From the NCBI GenBank assembly GCA_033675265.1, contig JAUJYZ010001454.1, forward strand, positions 273,605-337,604: a stretch of DNA of 64,000 bases, written 5' to 3'. This document shows, one piece after another, positions 1 through 15,300 of this stretch (within the stretch, counting starts at the first letter, position 1; the number at the start of each line of letters is the position of its first letter). The notes below the pieces were generated by a model. It was not told where the DNA came from and searched no databases. It saw only the letters and a list, made by a program, of their open reading frames with translations. A program made the translations under genes and the position numbers. This DNA is from Actinostola sp. cb2023. Its lineage: Eukaryota; Cnidaria; Anthozoa; Actiniaria; Actinostolidae.

Positions 1-149
1 AGTTTATAGTCCCAAAACTAGATCTTATTGCCTTTTTTTAACTCTTCCAAACTTTGCTGAAACTCGTTGCATATCTGACATCAGGCCCAGTGGAAGATAG
101 CTATGCTAAACTGGTGCATTTTATAAATTTACCTTCTTAAAATGAAGTT

Positions 150-180
150 CATTCATTCATTCATTCATTCATTCATTCAG
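150..180. repeat. (ATTC)n microsatellite
   Basis: About seven ATTC units in the intron upstream of the first visible UBR4 exon. I see no exon between 1 and 246. Confidence 0.9.
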
Positions 181-246
181 CTCTTGTTGATCATGACCCG
201 AAAACTAATCAGCTTGTGTATCATGTGATTTGATGATATTTTACAG

Positions 247-341
247 GAAGAAAATGATATTGGTGAGTTTTTCTTGACTTTGGAAAAAGATCCTCAACAG
301 GAAGACTTTTTGCAAGGACGAATGCAAGGCAACCCCTACAG
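247..341 (+). CDS. UBR4: UBR4 exon 1 of window
   Basis: It is preceded by TTTTACAG and followed by GTATAT. It encodes [18 protein letters not shown] followed by a DFLQGRM motif, typical of UBR4. It ends in phase 2 (AG|T, Ser). Its last 12 nt and the donor are copied in the array that follows. Confidence 0.93.
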
Positions 342-3300
342 GTATATACAAGTACACATATATTAAATAGAAAGACAAACAACCCCTACAGGTATATAAC
401 ATATATTAAATAGAAAGACAAACAACCCCTACAGGTATATATAACATATATTAAATAGAAAGACAAACAACCCCTACAGGTATATAACATATATTAAATA
501 GAAAGACAAACAAAACATATATTAAATAGAAAGACAAACAACCCCTACAGGTATATATAACATATATTAAATAGAAAGACAAACAACCCCTACAGGTATA
601 TACAAGTACATGGTATAATTATTAAATAGAAAGACAAAGCAAGACGATCAACTACATTGCCACTGATACATGTATGCTCATAACTGTGTACACCAGTATT
701 TGCTTCTCTATTTAGTAATATGTATCCAGCATATACTTGTATCAATTAACATTTTTATTCTGAAAACTTCTTTAATGCTTTTGTTGGTTTCAAATTACAG
801 TTGCAATGAGCCTGGTTTAGGTCCCTTAATGCGAGATGTAAAGAATAAGATTTGCACAGGTAAAGAATGCAGGTGTATTTAGTGTGGGCACTTATTATTG
901 GAAGGGTATTGCAATGTATTATACTTGGAAGGGTATTATTAATACAATTATACTTGAAAGGATGTTATAGGGTATTACATGTATTTATACATGTACACTT
1001 AATAGATATTATTATCATATATTATTTCATTTGTAGTTATCTTGTTTTATAGATTGTGAGCTTGTTGCTCTTCTGGAAGATGACAGCGGCATGGAGGTTT
1101 GTCCAATTTAGTGGTGATCTGAAATTAAACAAATATTTTGTACAATGCATGTCCTTTCCACATACCTTGTACCAAATAGAAAAAGATAGATATATAATTT
1201 GTATTTCAACACGGTGGTTCTATCAGTATGAAGACTGGTTTACATAAAAGCAGTGCTTGTATATATGCATTGTATATAGCTAATTGCATAATCGTTGTCA
1301 GGTTGAAAATCATAAATCATAGAAGCTGAGACAGCAAGGATGGATGGGAAATCAGTTCATGAGCCACATTACATGCAGATATATTCAATATTCTCGTAGT
1401 TTTGAATATGAGCTACAATGTATTTACACCTGTTTTCAAAAACGTTGTCCATTTACAAAATACAAAATAGTAAATAGTAGAAATGAATTAATTAGAGAAA
1501 CAATGAGCCAGAGTTACATGTGATTGAATTTCTTTTGTTTCTCTAATTAATTCCTTTCTACTATTTTGTATTTTGTAAATGGACAACGTTTTTGAAAACA
1601 GGTGTAACTAAGATCCTACAAGTTAAGTCTGCATAAAAAGGTCGATTATTTTTTGGTCATAGCTTTCATGATTTTCAACCCGACAACGATTATGCAATGA
1701 GGTATATACATTATTTGTATATACACTTGTTTGCAGAAACGTTGTATGAGATGCAAAATGTTAAACATGCTAAAATACAACTGTTTAAGCACAAAATATC
1801 GCTGAAAATCATTGTGTTGTCCTTGCTGGATGCGATACTAATCTAAAATTGATCTTAACTTACTACAGTATGTGGTTCTAATTGTGAACAGTTCTAATTG
1901 GAACACTTTTCAGTAAAAGTGCCTTTTTTATAACGTAAAGTTAAGATCGACAAAAAATATTTTACCCAAGCAAATATTGATTTATTTTCAATCATTCAAT
2001 GCTATTTTGGGCTTCCTGACATTTATTCCGCGCAAAATTTCAACTTTGATTCAAAGTAAGCTGACGACTGTTGTTTACAAATAATTCAAATTTTAAGCGC
2101 GCCTTTAGATTCTCAGTGGCAAAGTTCACATATTTTCTTTCTAAAAACGCTAAATTTGGAGTTTGTTTTTATATGAGCTAAAAGGTAAATAATAACACTT
2201 TTCTTTACAAAACAATAAATCGAAAAGTGTTGAAAATGAACGAGCAGCATCGGAATGAAAAATTGTGCGTGTTTTTGCGACGTGCATCTAATTGTAAACA
2301 CGCATATGCTCACGCATAACTTGGCACTTCATAACATATGTAGTTCTTAAGATATAGAGTAAAATTGCCGCTAATGTACCTGCACTGGTACAATAGCAAA
2401 TATTGAGAAGGAAATATGACGTATAAGAAGTCCGCGTTTGTGATACAAATTTGCGCTATTGCGTTGTTAGCAATTGCATGAGCGTGATGAACGGCATTGT
2501 TAGCAATTGCATGAGCGTGATGCATTAAATATTTTTAATTATTATTTTTAGTTCAATTTTTCTAGATAGGTGTCCCCAATTAGCATACTTTTAAATGAAA
2601 GCTAACAAATTAAGACACATTAATAAAGTTTATTATTATTATTATGCATCAATGAACATGCCTCAGCAATTTAGCGTTGCTGTCTGACTTCACTTCGTTT
2701 TAACATTTTTCTATCATTCGTATCAAAATAACACGAACATAAATATTGTTTTAAGACAACTTGGAAGTTGTACATCGAATTGCAAGGCTTGAAATCGATA
2801 ATAATACACAATATTAAGCCATTAAAAAGCAAGCCAGAAGTGTTCACAATTACAAACAACTGTTCACCATTAGAACCACCAACGGACATGATATAATAAA
2901 ATATATTTAGAAAAGTTCAATAATGAATACAACGAAACTTAATCACATGTTAGCTGAAGTGTAGAGCTAATTTATAGCAAAGGTTCAGGATAATCGTACC
3001 ATATGTTGACGAGAAATATCATTAAGTGCAAAAAGTGTTCACCATGATTGTGTTCTTTTAAAAATATTTTTGTTCTTGTTCTTCATCCAGTTTCTCCAAT
3101 ATAAACTGAATGACAATTCTAGCAAGGGATTTTAAAATAATGCACTTAGGATTTTGTCTTTCTGCTACATGTAAGCCAGCTGTAGTCATCATCTTCATAT
3201 CAATAATAATAAAACAAAGGTTTACATGTACAAGCAGCCAGATGCTAGTTGTTTATTACTTATTTTTCAGTTACTGGTCAATAACAAGATAATCAGTCTG

Positions 3301-6300
3301 GATTTACCAGTTAAGGACGTGTACAAGAAAATCTGGTGTCCAGAGGGAGAGGTAAGGTTGTTGTGTGGTCATTTTGTTACAGTGTTACGAGTGTTTTAAA
3401 ATCTTACTGCTTTTCATTGTGACACCTAGATGCTTGATATAGTTTCACAAAAGACGAACAAACCCTGCAATGAGGGTTTATCATGTAATTATTATTATTA
3501 TTTATAAAATAGAGGGCAAAATTACTCAGTGCTGATTGGCTCATGAAGGAGGGCTTTTTCCTTAATTGAGGGCCGTATTACTGGCAGACGATTGGTCGCG
3601 ATATTGTTTAGCAACGAAAGGGTTTCCGTAAGCGGGAAGTGTTTTGTTCGCAATTGTCTCCCGTTTTCCTGAAGTAGATGATAATTCATTTCAAGAATTA
3701 ATAATTTCTAGCGAAAATGAAAACACCAATGATAAAGAGCACAAATTACTGTTAGAGCGTTTTTCGCAAGTGGGCATTGGTAAGAGAAGTAAAGCAAGAC
3801 TTGGAAGACTACGAGTGCGAAGCTCTCGACAAGACACTTTCGCAATTTTACGCCGAAATACGCAGTGAAAATGAGAGAGCCTGACTCCCTAAAAGTGATG
3901 CAGGCAGCGTTAGAGCGGCATTTAAGGTATCAGGGTACCCCTACCGACCGGTATGCATTCAAGTCGCTTTAACACAGAATCCGTCCATTAAAACCCCAAT
4001 AAAGTATACATTTTCTGAAAGCTAAATAAATGGAGATTCCAACTAATGGTCTATCAACAAAAAGTACATACGCGTTTTAAATATAAGTCGAGATCAACGA
4101 ATTTTCATATAGCGTTGTACGGCGAGGTCCCAGACAACCGCATTTTATCGGAAATTCAAGATCATTATCTTTATGCACTCTAGAGATATCAATTATCAAA
4201 ACCGTGTCTCCGTTTATCGAATATATGTTTCCCCGTTGCTTTTTTATCTGCCGCGAAACTTTCGGTACGCTAAAAATACATTGTTTTTTACTAATCAGTT
4301 AATAACTCATGAAATCACTAAAATATCAAAAATCGGAGACACGGTTTTGAAGAATGATAATCAGAGATGAAGTCCTAAAAATCTCAGCTGAATCGAATAA
4401 AACCCGTTTGTTTAGGAGCTCAAAATAACACCCGTATTTTCGTTAATTTGCTCTATGAGAAAAAGCCCAAACTGTTTTTCAAGTCAAGTGGCGGCTTTGT
4501 TTGCACAAGCGACTATATTATAATCCACCACAAATATGTGATCCAATACCTGATGACATATGAATGGCATTCAAAACAAGATCGCCTTACAGTACCTAAC
4601 ACAACATGGCAGGAAAACAAAGTTCTGCTGGCGGGAAATACGAGCATTTTGACCGTGAGTGGTTTGGCATCGTTATTCAAGGATATTTTGAGTGAGCAGT
4701 TACGATTTTTGGATACTTTCTTCGCATCTTAATCTTTGGAAAGTCTGTTGCGTGAGTGTTGTTGACAGCTTGCTTGTCAACATCTTTTTGCATCAAATGA
4801 AATCCAAAATTCGTTTTTTGATTCTAACTTTTTAGGGAAAAAATATTTTTAGATTCTGATTGTTGGAAATGATAGATAATATTCAATTAGATTTGATTGT
4901 CAAAAAAAATCGAAACCAGTCTTTTGATAGGTTTTTGGGGTACCCTGATACCTTAAAATGAAAGAATTATGGAAAGTCCATCCTGAAAGACGTCGAATTC
5001 CAAAATTCGAGGAAAGTCCTAGAGGGAAAAGCCGGCTCGAAGTGAGACAACAAGGAATGGGAAAGCGCCCAAACAAGTCCACAGAAAGAAGAAATTTGTC
5101 GATTCGATCAAGCGATTAATTCAGACGGATTCGGATTCAGATGGACTTTCTCATTGACTACACTTAGCTCATGTCAGCTAGTAAGCTATTTTCCATGCAT
5201 TTTAGCAATCATGTAAGTCTTTTCTTCGCTGAATAATCTTGTCAAGACTTTTGAACTTTGACAACTTTGAATTGTCGATTTGTGAATAAATTATTTCGCT
5301 TGGCAGTCGAATGGCTTCCAAGATTTACGTGCGATTGAATTTTGCCCTCGATGTTATAAACATTAAGTAATCGCATGGTTCCTCATAAAATTAAGGATTA
5401 ATTTCTCTTGTGTTTTCAAAGTTTCCCAAATTGCCCTTGTCGCTTCGTGACTCGGGCAATTTGGGAAACTTTGAAAACACTCATGAAATTAATCCTTAAT
5501 TTTCCTCAGCCCCATGCGATTACCTATACTAATTATATAATATTATTATTATTAATTATTATTATTATTAATTTCAAAACTTATAGGCCAAACAAATTTT
5601 TATCATAGCTGGAAAGAGCTCGTTGAAATTAGTAAAATGTGAAGTTTCAGAAAGATCGCTTCACAAATTGCGAAGATATTAATTTTAAAAAATCGAAATT
5701 TTGTATGAAGATTTGCCTCCAAGCATAAATTTCCAAAGGTTTTCATCTAAAATTTCGATTTTTTTTAAATTCAGATCTCCGCAATTTGTGAAGCGATCTT
5801 TTCCAAACTTCACATTTTTACTAATTTCACCGAGCTCTTTCCAGCTATGATAATCATTTTTTGTTCTATGAGTTTTGAAATTACATGACAAATCCTCATT
5901 TCTGATCAGGTTTCCAGTTGTTACGGTTTTGAATGTTCATGATGTATTTACTGGAAAACCTTAAAGTGCATATCAGGGTTTTGGGTTTCTTTTGAAAATC
6001 GATTACATATGAAGTGAATAGTGGGATGGTTCAGTATTTTGTGATTTGAGCTTCGCATTTGCGAGTTATGATGGTTTGAAATCGTGATATGTTAATTAGG
6101 TGACGTCAACACCGGCATCATTTATTATACAAAAGCGCCCCTTTGCAAATTACTGACATTTTTTAACTGGCAAAAAGTTATTCTACAACTTATATAAATG
6201 ATGTTAAACTTTTATTTCTATTTTAGAAAAGAGTGCTACTTGAAAAAGTTAAAATAAGTTACGGAAAATGCCTGCATTGACGTCACCTAATTAGTATATC

Positions 6301-9300
6301 ATGATTTCAAACCTTGACTTCATAACTCGCAAATGCGAAGCTCAAATCACAAAATACTGAACCATCCCACTATTCACGTTATATGTAATCGATTTTCAAA
6401 AGAAACCCAAAACCCTGATATGCACTTTAATTTGTCTCTAATGTGTCACCCATCCCATACTGTCTAGATGGTTTTAGAATTGAAATTTCACTTGCTGCTG
6501 ACAACTTTTCCAACCATATCACCGTACAATCATCTATTAAGACTTTTTATTCTTGTTAGGGTGAACCAATAAAAATCGTGTACAGGATGAGAGGTAAAGC
6601 ATTAAAATTTTACTGTAGTGTATGTTTAGTGTAATATGCATGTATATTTCTGACTTGAAGTGTAATGCATTGTGTGAATCTTTCCAGGCCTGCTTGGAGA
6701 TGCAACTGAAGAGTTTGTGGAGAATCTTGACAATAGTAAAGGTAAAACCAAGAGACGTGCTGTCCAGAGTAGAGTTGTATCTTGACAATAGTAAAGGTAA
6801 AACCAAGAGACTTGCTGTCCAGAGTAGAGTTGTATCTTGACAATAGTAAAGGTAAAACCTTGAGAGACTTGCTGTCCAGAGTAGAGTTGTATCTTGACAA
6901 TAGTAAAGGTAAAACCAAGAGACGTGCTGTCCAGAATAGAGTTGTATCTTGACAATAGTAAAGGTAAAACCAAGAGACGTGCTGTCCAGAGTAGAGTTGT
7001 ATCTTGACAATAGTAAAGGTAAAACCAAGAGACTTGCTGTCCAGAGTAGAGTTGTATCTTGACAATAGTAAAGGTAAAACCAAGTGACGTGCTGTCCAGA
7101 GTAGAGAGTTGTATCTTGACAATAGTAAAGGTAAACCAAGAGACTTGCTGTCCAGAGTAGAGTTGTATCTTGACAATAGTAAAGGTAAAACCAAGATACG
7201 TGCTGTCCAGAGTAGAGTTGTATCTTGACAATAGTAAAGGTAAAACCAAGAGACTTGCTGTCCAGAGTAGAGTTGTATCTTGACAATAGTAAAGGTAAAA
7301 CCAAGAGACGTGCTGTCGAGAGTAGAGTTGTATCTTGACAATAGTAAAGGTAAAACCAAGAAACGTGCTGTCCAGAGTAGAGTTGTACCTTGACAATAGT
7401 AAAGGTAAAACCAAGAAACGTGCTGTCCAGAGTAGAGTTGTATCTTGACAATAGTAAAGGTAAAACCAAGAGACGTGCTGTCCAGAGTAGAGTTGTATCT
7501 TGACAATAGTAAAGGTAAAACCAAGTGACGTACTGTCCAGAGTAGAGTTGTATCTTGACAATAGTAAAGGTAAAACCAAGAGACTTGCTGTCCAGAGTAG
7601 AGTTGTATCTTGACAATAGTAAAGGTAAAACCAAGAGACGTGCTGTCCAGAGTAGAGTTGTATCTTGACAATAGTAAAGGTAAAACCAAGAGACGTGCTG
7701 TCCAGAGTAGAGTTGTATCTTGACAATAGTAAAGGTAAAACCAAGTGACGTACTGTCCAGAGTAGAGTTGTATCTTGACAATAGTAAAGGTAAAACCAAG
7801 AGACGTGCTGTCCAGAGTAGAGTTGTATCTTGACAATAGTAAAGGTAAAACCAAGAGACGTGCTGTCCAGAGTAGAGTTGTATCTTGACAATAGTAAAGG
7901 TAAAACCAAGAGACTTGCTGTCCAGAGTAGAGTTGTATCTTGACAATAGTAAAGGTAAAACCAAGAGACTTGCTGTCCAGAGTAGAGTTTGTTCTTGATT
8001 TGTTGTTTTTACTTACTAGAAGAGAATGTTGATGTAGAAGAGGTGTACCGTATGTCATCAGTCATGTCTGTGTGTGGCGGTCTACAAGCTATGCTTACAA
8101 GGTAAGTGCTCGGTCATGTCTATGTGTGGTTTATATCTACACTGTACATCTGTTATATACCAAGTACGTGTCAAAGTCCATTTTTAAAACAAAACCAGAA
8201 GCTACCTTAAAGCGGAAAAGCACATATTTTCTATTTTATTTTTTTGCAACATATTTTCATTTTGTTCTTTGACACTTATTTACTGGTACCTCAGGAAAGC
8301 AGCATGTTTCTCTCGGCCGTCCCAGTAAATGAGTATTAATTATTTAATCAAAGATAATAATTACTTGCAGGTTAAGTGTTGTGAGAAACCTTGTCCGTGG
8401 ACGTCAACTGGCGTCAGTCATTCTAAAACTTATTGGATACTGTGTCAAACTAAAGGTGAATACACAATGCATAAATTATACACTGTACATTCAGTACATA
8501 TATGATGTTGACGTCACAGCTTGTTTATGAGGTTGACAGAATCATCAACAACAATAGAAATTTGAACAAAATATGCTATTATTAATGATAATTATTATAA
8601 TGCTCTGCTGAAAAAATATTCTTTCAAATTGTCTGGTTTCCAAATAACAGATGTACATATATTGTTGTGTATCTCAGAGTATCTAGGTACCAATATTACT
8701 TGACTCCATCCTAAGGATGATTATATTTCAAGTGGTCAGGGTTCCAACTGAATTCATAGTAAAATATACGAGAATTACTAACAAGAATATAATAATAATA
8801 TTGTTGTAACGATATATTTTAAAATATGACTCCTGTGTCATTTCAATAAAGTTATTATATATTAAGCGACCGCTGATCAGGTGAATCGAGTCGAGACAGA
8901 TGGTCTTCGTAGATCATGAAGAAAGAAAAGATGAAAGTGGATTTCACCAGGACGAGAAACAAACTACTCATGGCCTTGGAAGGCAGTTTATCTTCAGAGA
9001 GCATGTCAGAGAGCAGCTAGATTTGTTAAGCTTGGCTTAATGGAACGCGTTATCAGTACTATCGAGGATTCCGAGACATGATAAATTGAAATATCTAAGT
9101 CTTCGTATAGCCTCTGGTGGCAGTTAAAGTCCAATGTCAGCCTTGGAAGTAGCAATATATAAAACCGTTTTAAAATCCTAAGTTAACTCGCATTCGATGG
9201 CCTGAAGTCGAAGCTTCGCTTGAACTCACAACTGGTCATGCATGCGCGCAACAAAATTCCCTCCTGCTGTGCAAGTAAAGCTCAATGTGTTTAGCGACCG

Positions 9301-12300
9301 CTGATCAGGTGAATCGGTGGAATCGAGACACGTGGTCTTCATCAATCATGTCACTCGAGTTTTTGAAATAAACTATGACTTTCTCATTCAAAACAAATTT
9401 ATTTATCATACCATTAATGATTCATGAGGAAAACACAATAGAAATCATAATCGTGGCAGAACTTATATTTCTGATACAAATTTTAACTTTGATTTTCTCG
9501 GCGAAACTTAGTGCCGGGTGCCTTGAAAATTCTCGTAAAACAAGATTTTATACATCTGTGGATACAAATGTACATGTATGACAATGTGGCTTGACATTGA
9601 AATTCTTAGGATGCTCATATTATATATAAATGATTACTTATTCAACAAATGAAATCATATCTGTGTTGTAAATGTGGTAAAACAATAAGTAATAAGTAGT
9701 GTACGGCATCCACGTTGTATCAGATCTACAATTACTACATATACAATAAGTAATAAGTAGTGTACAGCATCCACGTTGTATCAGATCTACAATTACTACA
9801 TATACAATAAGTAATAAGTAGTGTACGGCATCCACGTTGTATCAGATCTACAATTACTACATATACAATAAGTAATAAGTAGTGTACGGCATCCACGTTG
9901 TATCAGATCGACAATTACTACATATACAATAAGTAATAAGTAGTGTACGGCATCCACGTTGTATCAGATCTACAATTACTACATATACAATAAGTAATAA
10001 GTAGTGTACTGCATCCACGTTGTATCAGATCTACAATTACTACATATACAATAAGTAATAAGTAGTGTACGGCATCCACGTTGTATCAGATCTACAATTA
10101 CTACATATACAATAAGTAATAAGTAGTGTACAGCATCCATCCACGTTGTATCAGATCTACAATTACTACATATACAATAAGTAATAAGTAGTGTACGGCA
10201 TCCACGTTGTATCAGATCTACAATTACTACATATACAATAAGTAATAAGTAGTGTACAGCATCCACGTTGTATCAGATCTACAATTACTACATATACAAT
10301 AAGTAATAAGTAGTGTACTGCATCCACGTTGTATCAGATCTACAATTACTACATATACAATAAGTAATAAGTAGTGTACTGCATCCACGTTGTATCAGAT
10401 CTACAATTACTACATATACAATAAGTAATAAGTAGTGTACAGCATCCACGTTGTATCAGATCTACAATTACTACATATACAATAAGTAATAAGTAGTGTA
10501 CGGCATCCACGTTGTATCAGATCTACAATTACTACATATACAATAAGTAATAAGTAGTGTACAGCATCCACGTTGTATCAGATCTACAATTACTACATAT
10601 ACAATAAGTAATAAGTAGTGTACGGCATCCACGTTGTATCAGATCTACAATTACTACATATACAATAAGTAATAAGTAGTGTACAGCATCCACGTTGTAT
10701 CAGATCTACAATTACTACATATACAATAAGTAATAAGTAGTGTACTGCATCCACGTTGTATCAGATCTACAATTACTACATATACAATAAGTAATAAGTA
10801 GTGTACTGCATCCACGTTGTATCAGATCTACAATTACTACATATACAATAAGTAATAAGTAGTGTACTGCATCCACGTTGTATCAGATCTACAATTACTA
10901 CATATACAATAAGTAATAAGTAGTGTACGGCATCCACGTTGTATCAGATTTACAATTACTACATATACAATAAGTAATAAGTAGTGTACAGCATCCACGT
11001 TGTAACAGATCTACAATTACTACATATACAATAAGTAATAAGTAGTGTACTGCATCCACGTTGTATCAGATCTACAATTACTACATATACAATAAGTAAT
11101 AAGTAGTGTACGGCATCCACGTTGTATCAGATCTACAATTACTACATATACAATAAGTAATAAGTAGTGTACAGCATCCACGTTGTATCAGATCTACAAT
11201 TACTACATATACAATAAGTAATAAGTAGTGTACGGCATCCACGTTGTATCAGATCGACAATTACTACATATACACTGTACATGTAATTTTAATATACAGT
11301 CAATGTCATTAAGGTTGTCCACCTCGGAAAAGCACATTTGCACATTTACACATTCGCAACATCACGTGTACATTCGTTTTGTGCACGTGGAACCCAGAGT
11401 CAATATATTCAGTAGAAGTACATGTATACTGCCATAAGAATGCCGCGCCCTTATACAGAAGATTTCAGGTAGAGAGTTGTATTTCAGCGCTTGTAAAAGT
11501 GCAAATGTGTAAATGTGTTTTTCCGAGGTGGACAACCTTAATGACATTGATTGTATATTTCATATTCATATTTTATAATTTAGGAATATTGTTTTTTATT
11601 TTGATTCTGTCATTAGATCATATATACATGTAATCTTTGCGCTATATAAGTATTAAATTATTATTATTAATTGGTTGCAATACATTTTTAACATATAGTT
11701 ATATATAATTGCTTGTAGCACATGTTTAATGAATGTTCTTCATAGGTCAATCGTCAGTACCTTTGTAACCCTTCATTGAATGCCCTCAATGTGCTACTAG
11801 GAACACTCAACCAGGTAACATTCAAAATGCCCCCATTGTTTACATGTATTCCAATATATCAAGATAAAGATTCACCTTGATGATAGTTGCTGCAAGTATA
11901 TTGTATTATTGATTTTTAATTGTTTGAGCCTCTGAAGTTACTTATAGCGCTGTATAACATAAACCATTGATTTGTGGTTAGGCACTTCAAATGGAGCAGG
12001 AATCAAGTGGTGGTGGTGGTGCTGCCATGGCAGAGGAAGTGTTAGGGATCATGGAAAGTATTCTACAGGAAGCCACTAGTTCACCTACCCAGCTACCAAG
12101 TGAAGGAGACAGAACACAGCTAGACATGCTGCTTGACAAGATCACTAGTCCTTTTGTTGTAAGTTAGAAATAAGTTTGAGAATATAAAGAGTTGGAAATG
12201 TTTTGATTAACCTTGTCATATCTGTTATAGCGAGCCAGTACCAAGGTTCTTCAAGCCATGATGAGAATCATTCCATTTTTGACTTTCGGTGACGAGAAGA

Positions 12301-15300
12301 ACATGAAGACACTGATAATCCATTTCATGCCTTACTTGGACTTTGAAAAGTATGTGTAATGATACCTACTTGTGTCATAGGTCGTATTGTCTAGTAGGCC
12401 ATTATTCTTACCCAAAAGACAAATCAGTTTTACGCAGATTATCGTAATCTATTATTAGCGTGGTACATTGTTAATATACCTTGTGCATTTCAAATGTGTA
12501 CACTTTTTTGAATGTTCACTTGCGCTGTTTTATCGTAATATTAATTTGTTTTCAGAAGAACCTTTGACATACGTCCTACAGGTAGCCATTTTTGAAATAG
12601 TTGTATATAAGTCTGTCTGTCTGTCTGTCTGTCAGGTTTGATGTTGAGAGGTCAAGTGATGAAACCCTGTTTATCGATTGTTTCTGTAAAATTGCCAATG
12701 GAATCGAGGTATGACAAGCCCTTGTATGTATTCACTTTTATTATGTACTTGTCATTTGATGTTTAGGGACCAGTAATTGGCAGCTTCTGCATATATCAAC
12801 AACGAAACTAATACCTCATTTAACCTCAGTATCAAAGCTTTTTTTTTCTTTTTTTTTTTTTGAAGGCCGGATACTCAGGTTATACATCATTCTACTGTTC
12901 CATTGTTGTATTGAGTTGTATTTGGAATGTTATGCTATTGTTGATGATATACCAAGAAAGATCCCAGTAATTCATTAGTCTTTTTCCCTTTCAACTTTGT
13001 TGCCTTGTAACAGTTGTGATTTACATTTGTAGAACAACCTTAGTGGGGCAAGGCTAAAAGAGATGATTCTTGAGAATGGAATAGTGGACAAAGCTATCAA
13101 ATACTTGGAAACGCACACTCCCATTAAACCCTTTAGGTATGTACCACATATAAACATAATACTGGTATTATATGCATCTTAGATCGAGGAAGGTGACGCC
13201 AAGGACATCGCTACTGAAATATAAGCACTAAATCATCTATTGTTTTCACAATTTCATGTTTTCCTCTATTTCAATGACTTTGTACATGTAGTAACATATT
13301 TGATGCACTTGTTTCACATGGCTGACCTTGTTACATTGTCAATTAAAACATTGCACATTGTGCTTCAACATCCCACAATCAACCCTGATTCCTTCAGTGA
13401 TAATTTATTGTAATTGGTGCCGATGTTTACTTGCCGTTGGCATCGCCGTCTTACAATAATCTTAAGGACCCTAATTTGGTCATCAAGGAAGGAAGTGTAG
13501 GGAAACATCATCCATAACATGCACGTCAGCTTAATTATTGTGTTGCACCAGAAACAATCTCAGTAGATCTTCAAAATAAGGTTATGCAGAGGATTCATTA
13601 CTTCTTAAAACAAGGATGTTTCATCGGCATACTTGTGTTTTAATCTGAACTTTCAAGTCAATGGCCAACCTTCATGGATAAGTGATCTAGATCTACAGTT
13701 TAACTCACTGTGGTGATCGTTAGAAATATGCAGACAAAAACATTGCATTTCTGTCATGATTGATTAATCACCAATAGAATTAATCAATATCATTACCAGT
13801 CATCATCAGTAGAAATAGCATTGTCACATCATTACCAGTCATCATCAGTAGAAATAGCATTGTCACATCATTACCAGTCATCATCAGTAGAAATAGCATT
13901 GTCACATCATTACCAGTCATCATCAGAAATAGCATTGTCACATCATTACCAGTCATCATCAGTAGAAATAGCATTGTCACATCATTACCAGTCATCATCA
14001 GTAGAAATAGCATTGTCACATCATTACCAGTCAGTCATGTCACATCATTAGTAGCATTGTCATTGTCACACATCATTACCAGTCATCATCAGTAGAAATA
14101 GCATTGTCACATCATTACATCAGTAGAAATAGCATTGTCATCATCAGTAGAAATAGCATTGTCACATCATTACATCATTACCAGTCATCAGTAGAAATAG
14201 CATTGTCACATCATTACCAGTCATCATCAGTAGAAATAGCATTGTCACATCATTACCAGTCATCATCAGTAGAAATAGCATTGTCACATCATTACCAGTC
14301 ATCATCAGTAGATAATATTGTCACATTGTCACATCAGTTAGCCAGTCATCATCAGTAGAAAATTGTAGCATTGTCACATCATTACCAGTCATCATCAGTA
14401 GAAATAGCATTGTCACATCATTACCAGTCATCATCAGTAGAAGTAGCTTGTCACATCATTACCAGTCATCATCAGTAGAAATAGCATTGTGTCACATCAT
14501 TACCAGTCATCATCAGTAGAAATAGCATTGTCACATCATTTGTCACATCATCAGTACATCAGTAGTAGCATTGTCACATCATTACCAGTCATCATCAGTA
14601 GAAGTAGCTTACATCTTGTCACATCATTACCAGCATTCATTATCAGTAGAAAGTAGCATTGTCACATCATTACCAGTCATCATCAGTAGAAGTAGCATTG
14701 TCACATCATTACCAGTCATCATCAGTAGAAATAGCATTGTCACATCATTACCAGTCATCATCAGTAGAAATAGCATTGTCACATCATTACCAGTCATCAT
14801 CAGTAGAAGTAGCATTGTCACATCATTACCAGTCATCATCAGTAGAAATAGCATTGTCACATCATTACCAGTCATCATCAGTAGAAGTAGCTTGTCACAT
14901 CATTACCAGTTATCATCAGTAGAAGTAGCTTGTCACATCATTACCAGTTATCATCAGTAGAAGTAGCTTGTCACATCATTACCAGTTATCATCAGTAGAA
15001 GTAGCTTGTCACATCATTACCAGTTATCATCAGTAGAAATAGCATTGTCACATCATTACCAGTCATCATCAGTAGAAATAGCATTGTCACATCATTACCA
15101 GTTATCATCAGTAGAAGTAGCTTGTCACATCATTACCAGTCATCATCAGTAGAAATAGCATTGTCACATCATTACCAGTCATCATCAGTAGAAATAGCAT
15201 TGTCACATCATTACCAGTTATCATCAGTAGAAGTAGCTTGTCACATCATTACCAGTCATCATCAGTAGAAATAGCATTGTCACATCATTACCAGTCATCA

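Noticed and set aside
6537..8058. Minus-strand ORFs of more than 400 codons
   Set aside because: They are the 55-bp array translated in three frames; the same peptides recur in all frames and there is no domain.
13780..14960. Ser/His-rich ORFs in the 39-bp array
   Set aside because: Repeat translation only; frames change where units are truncated.
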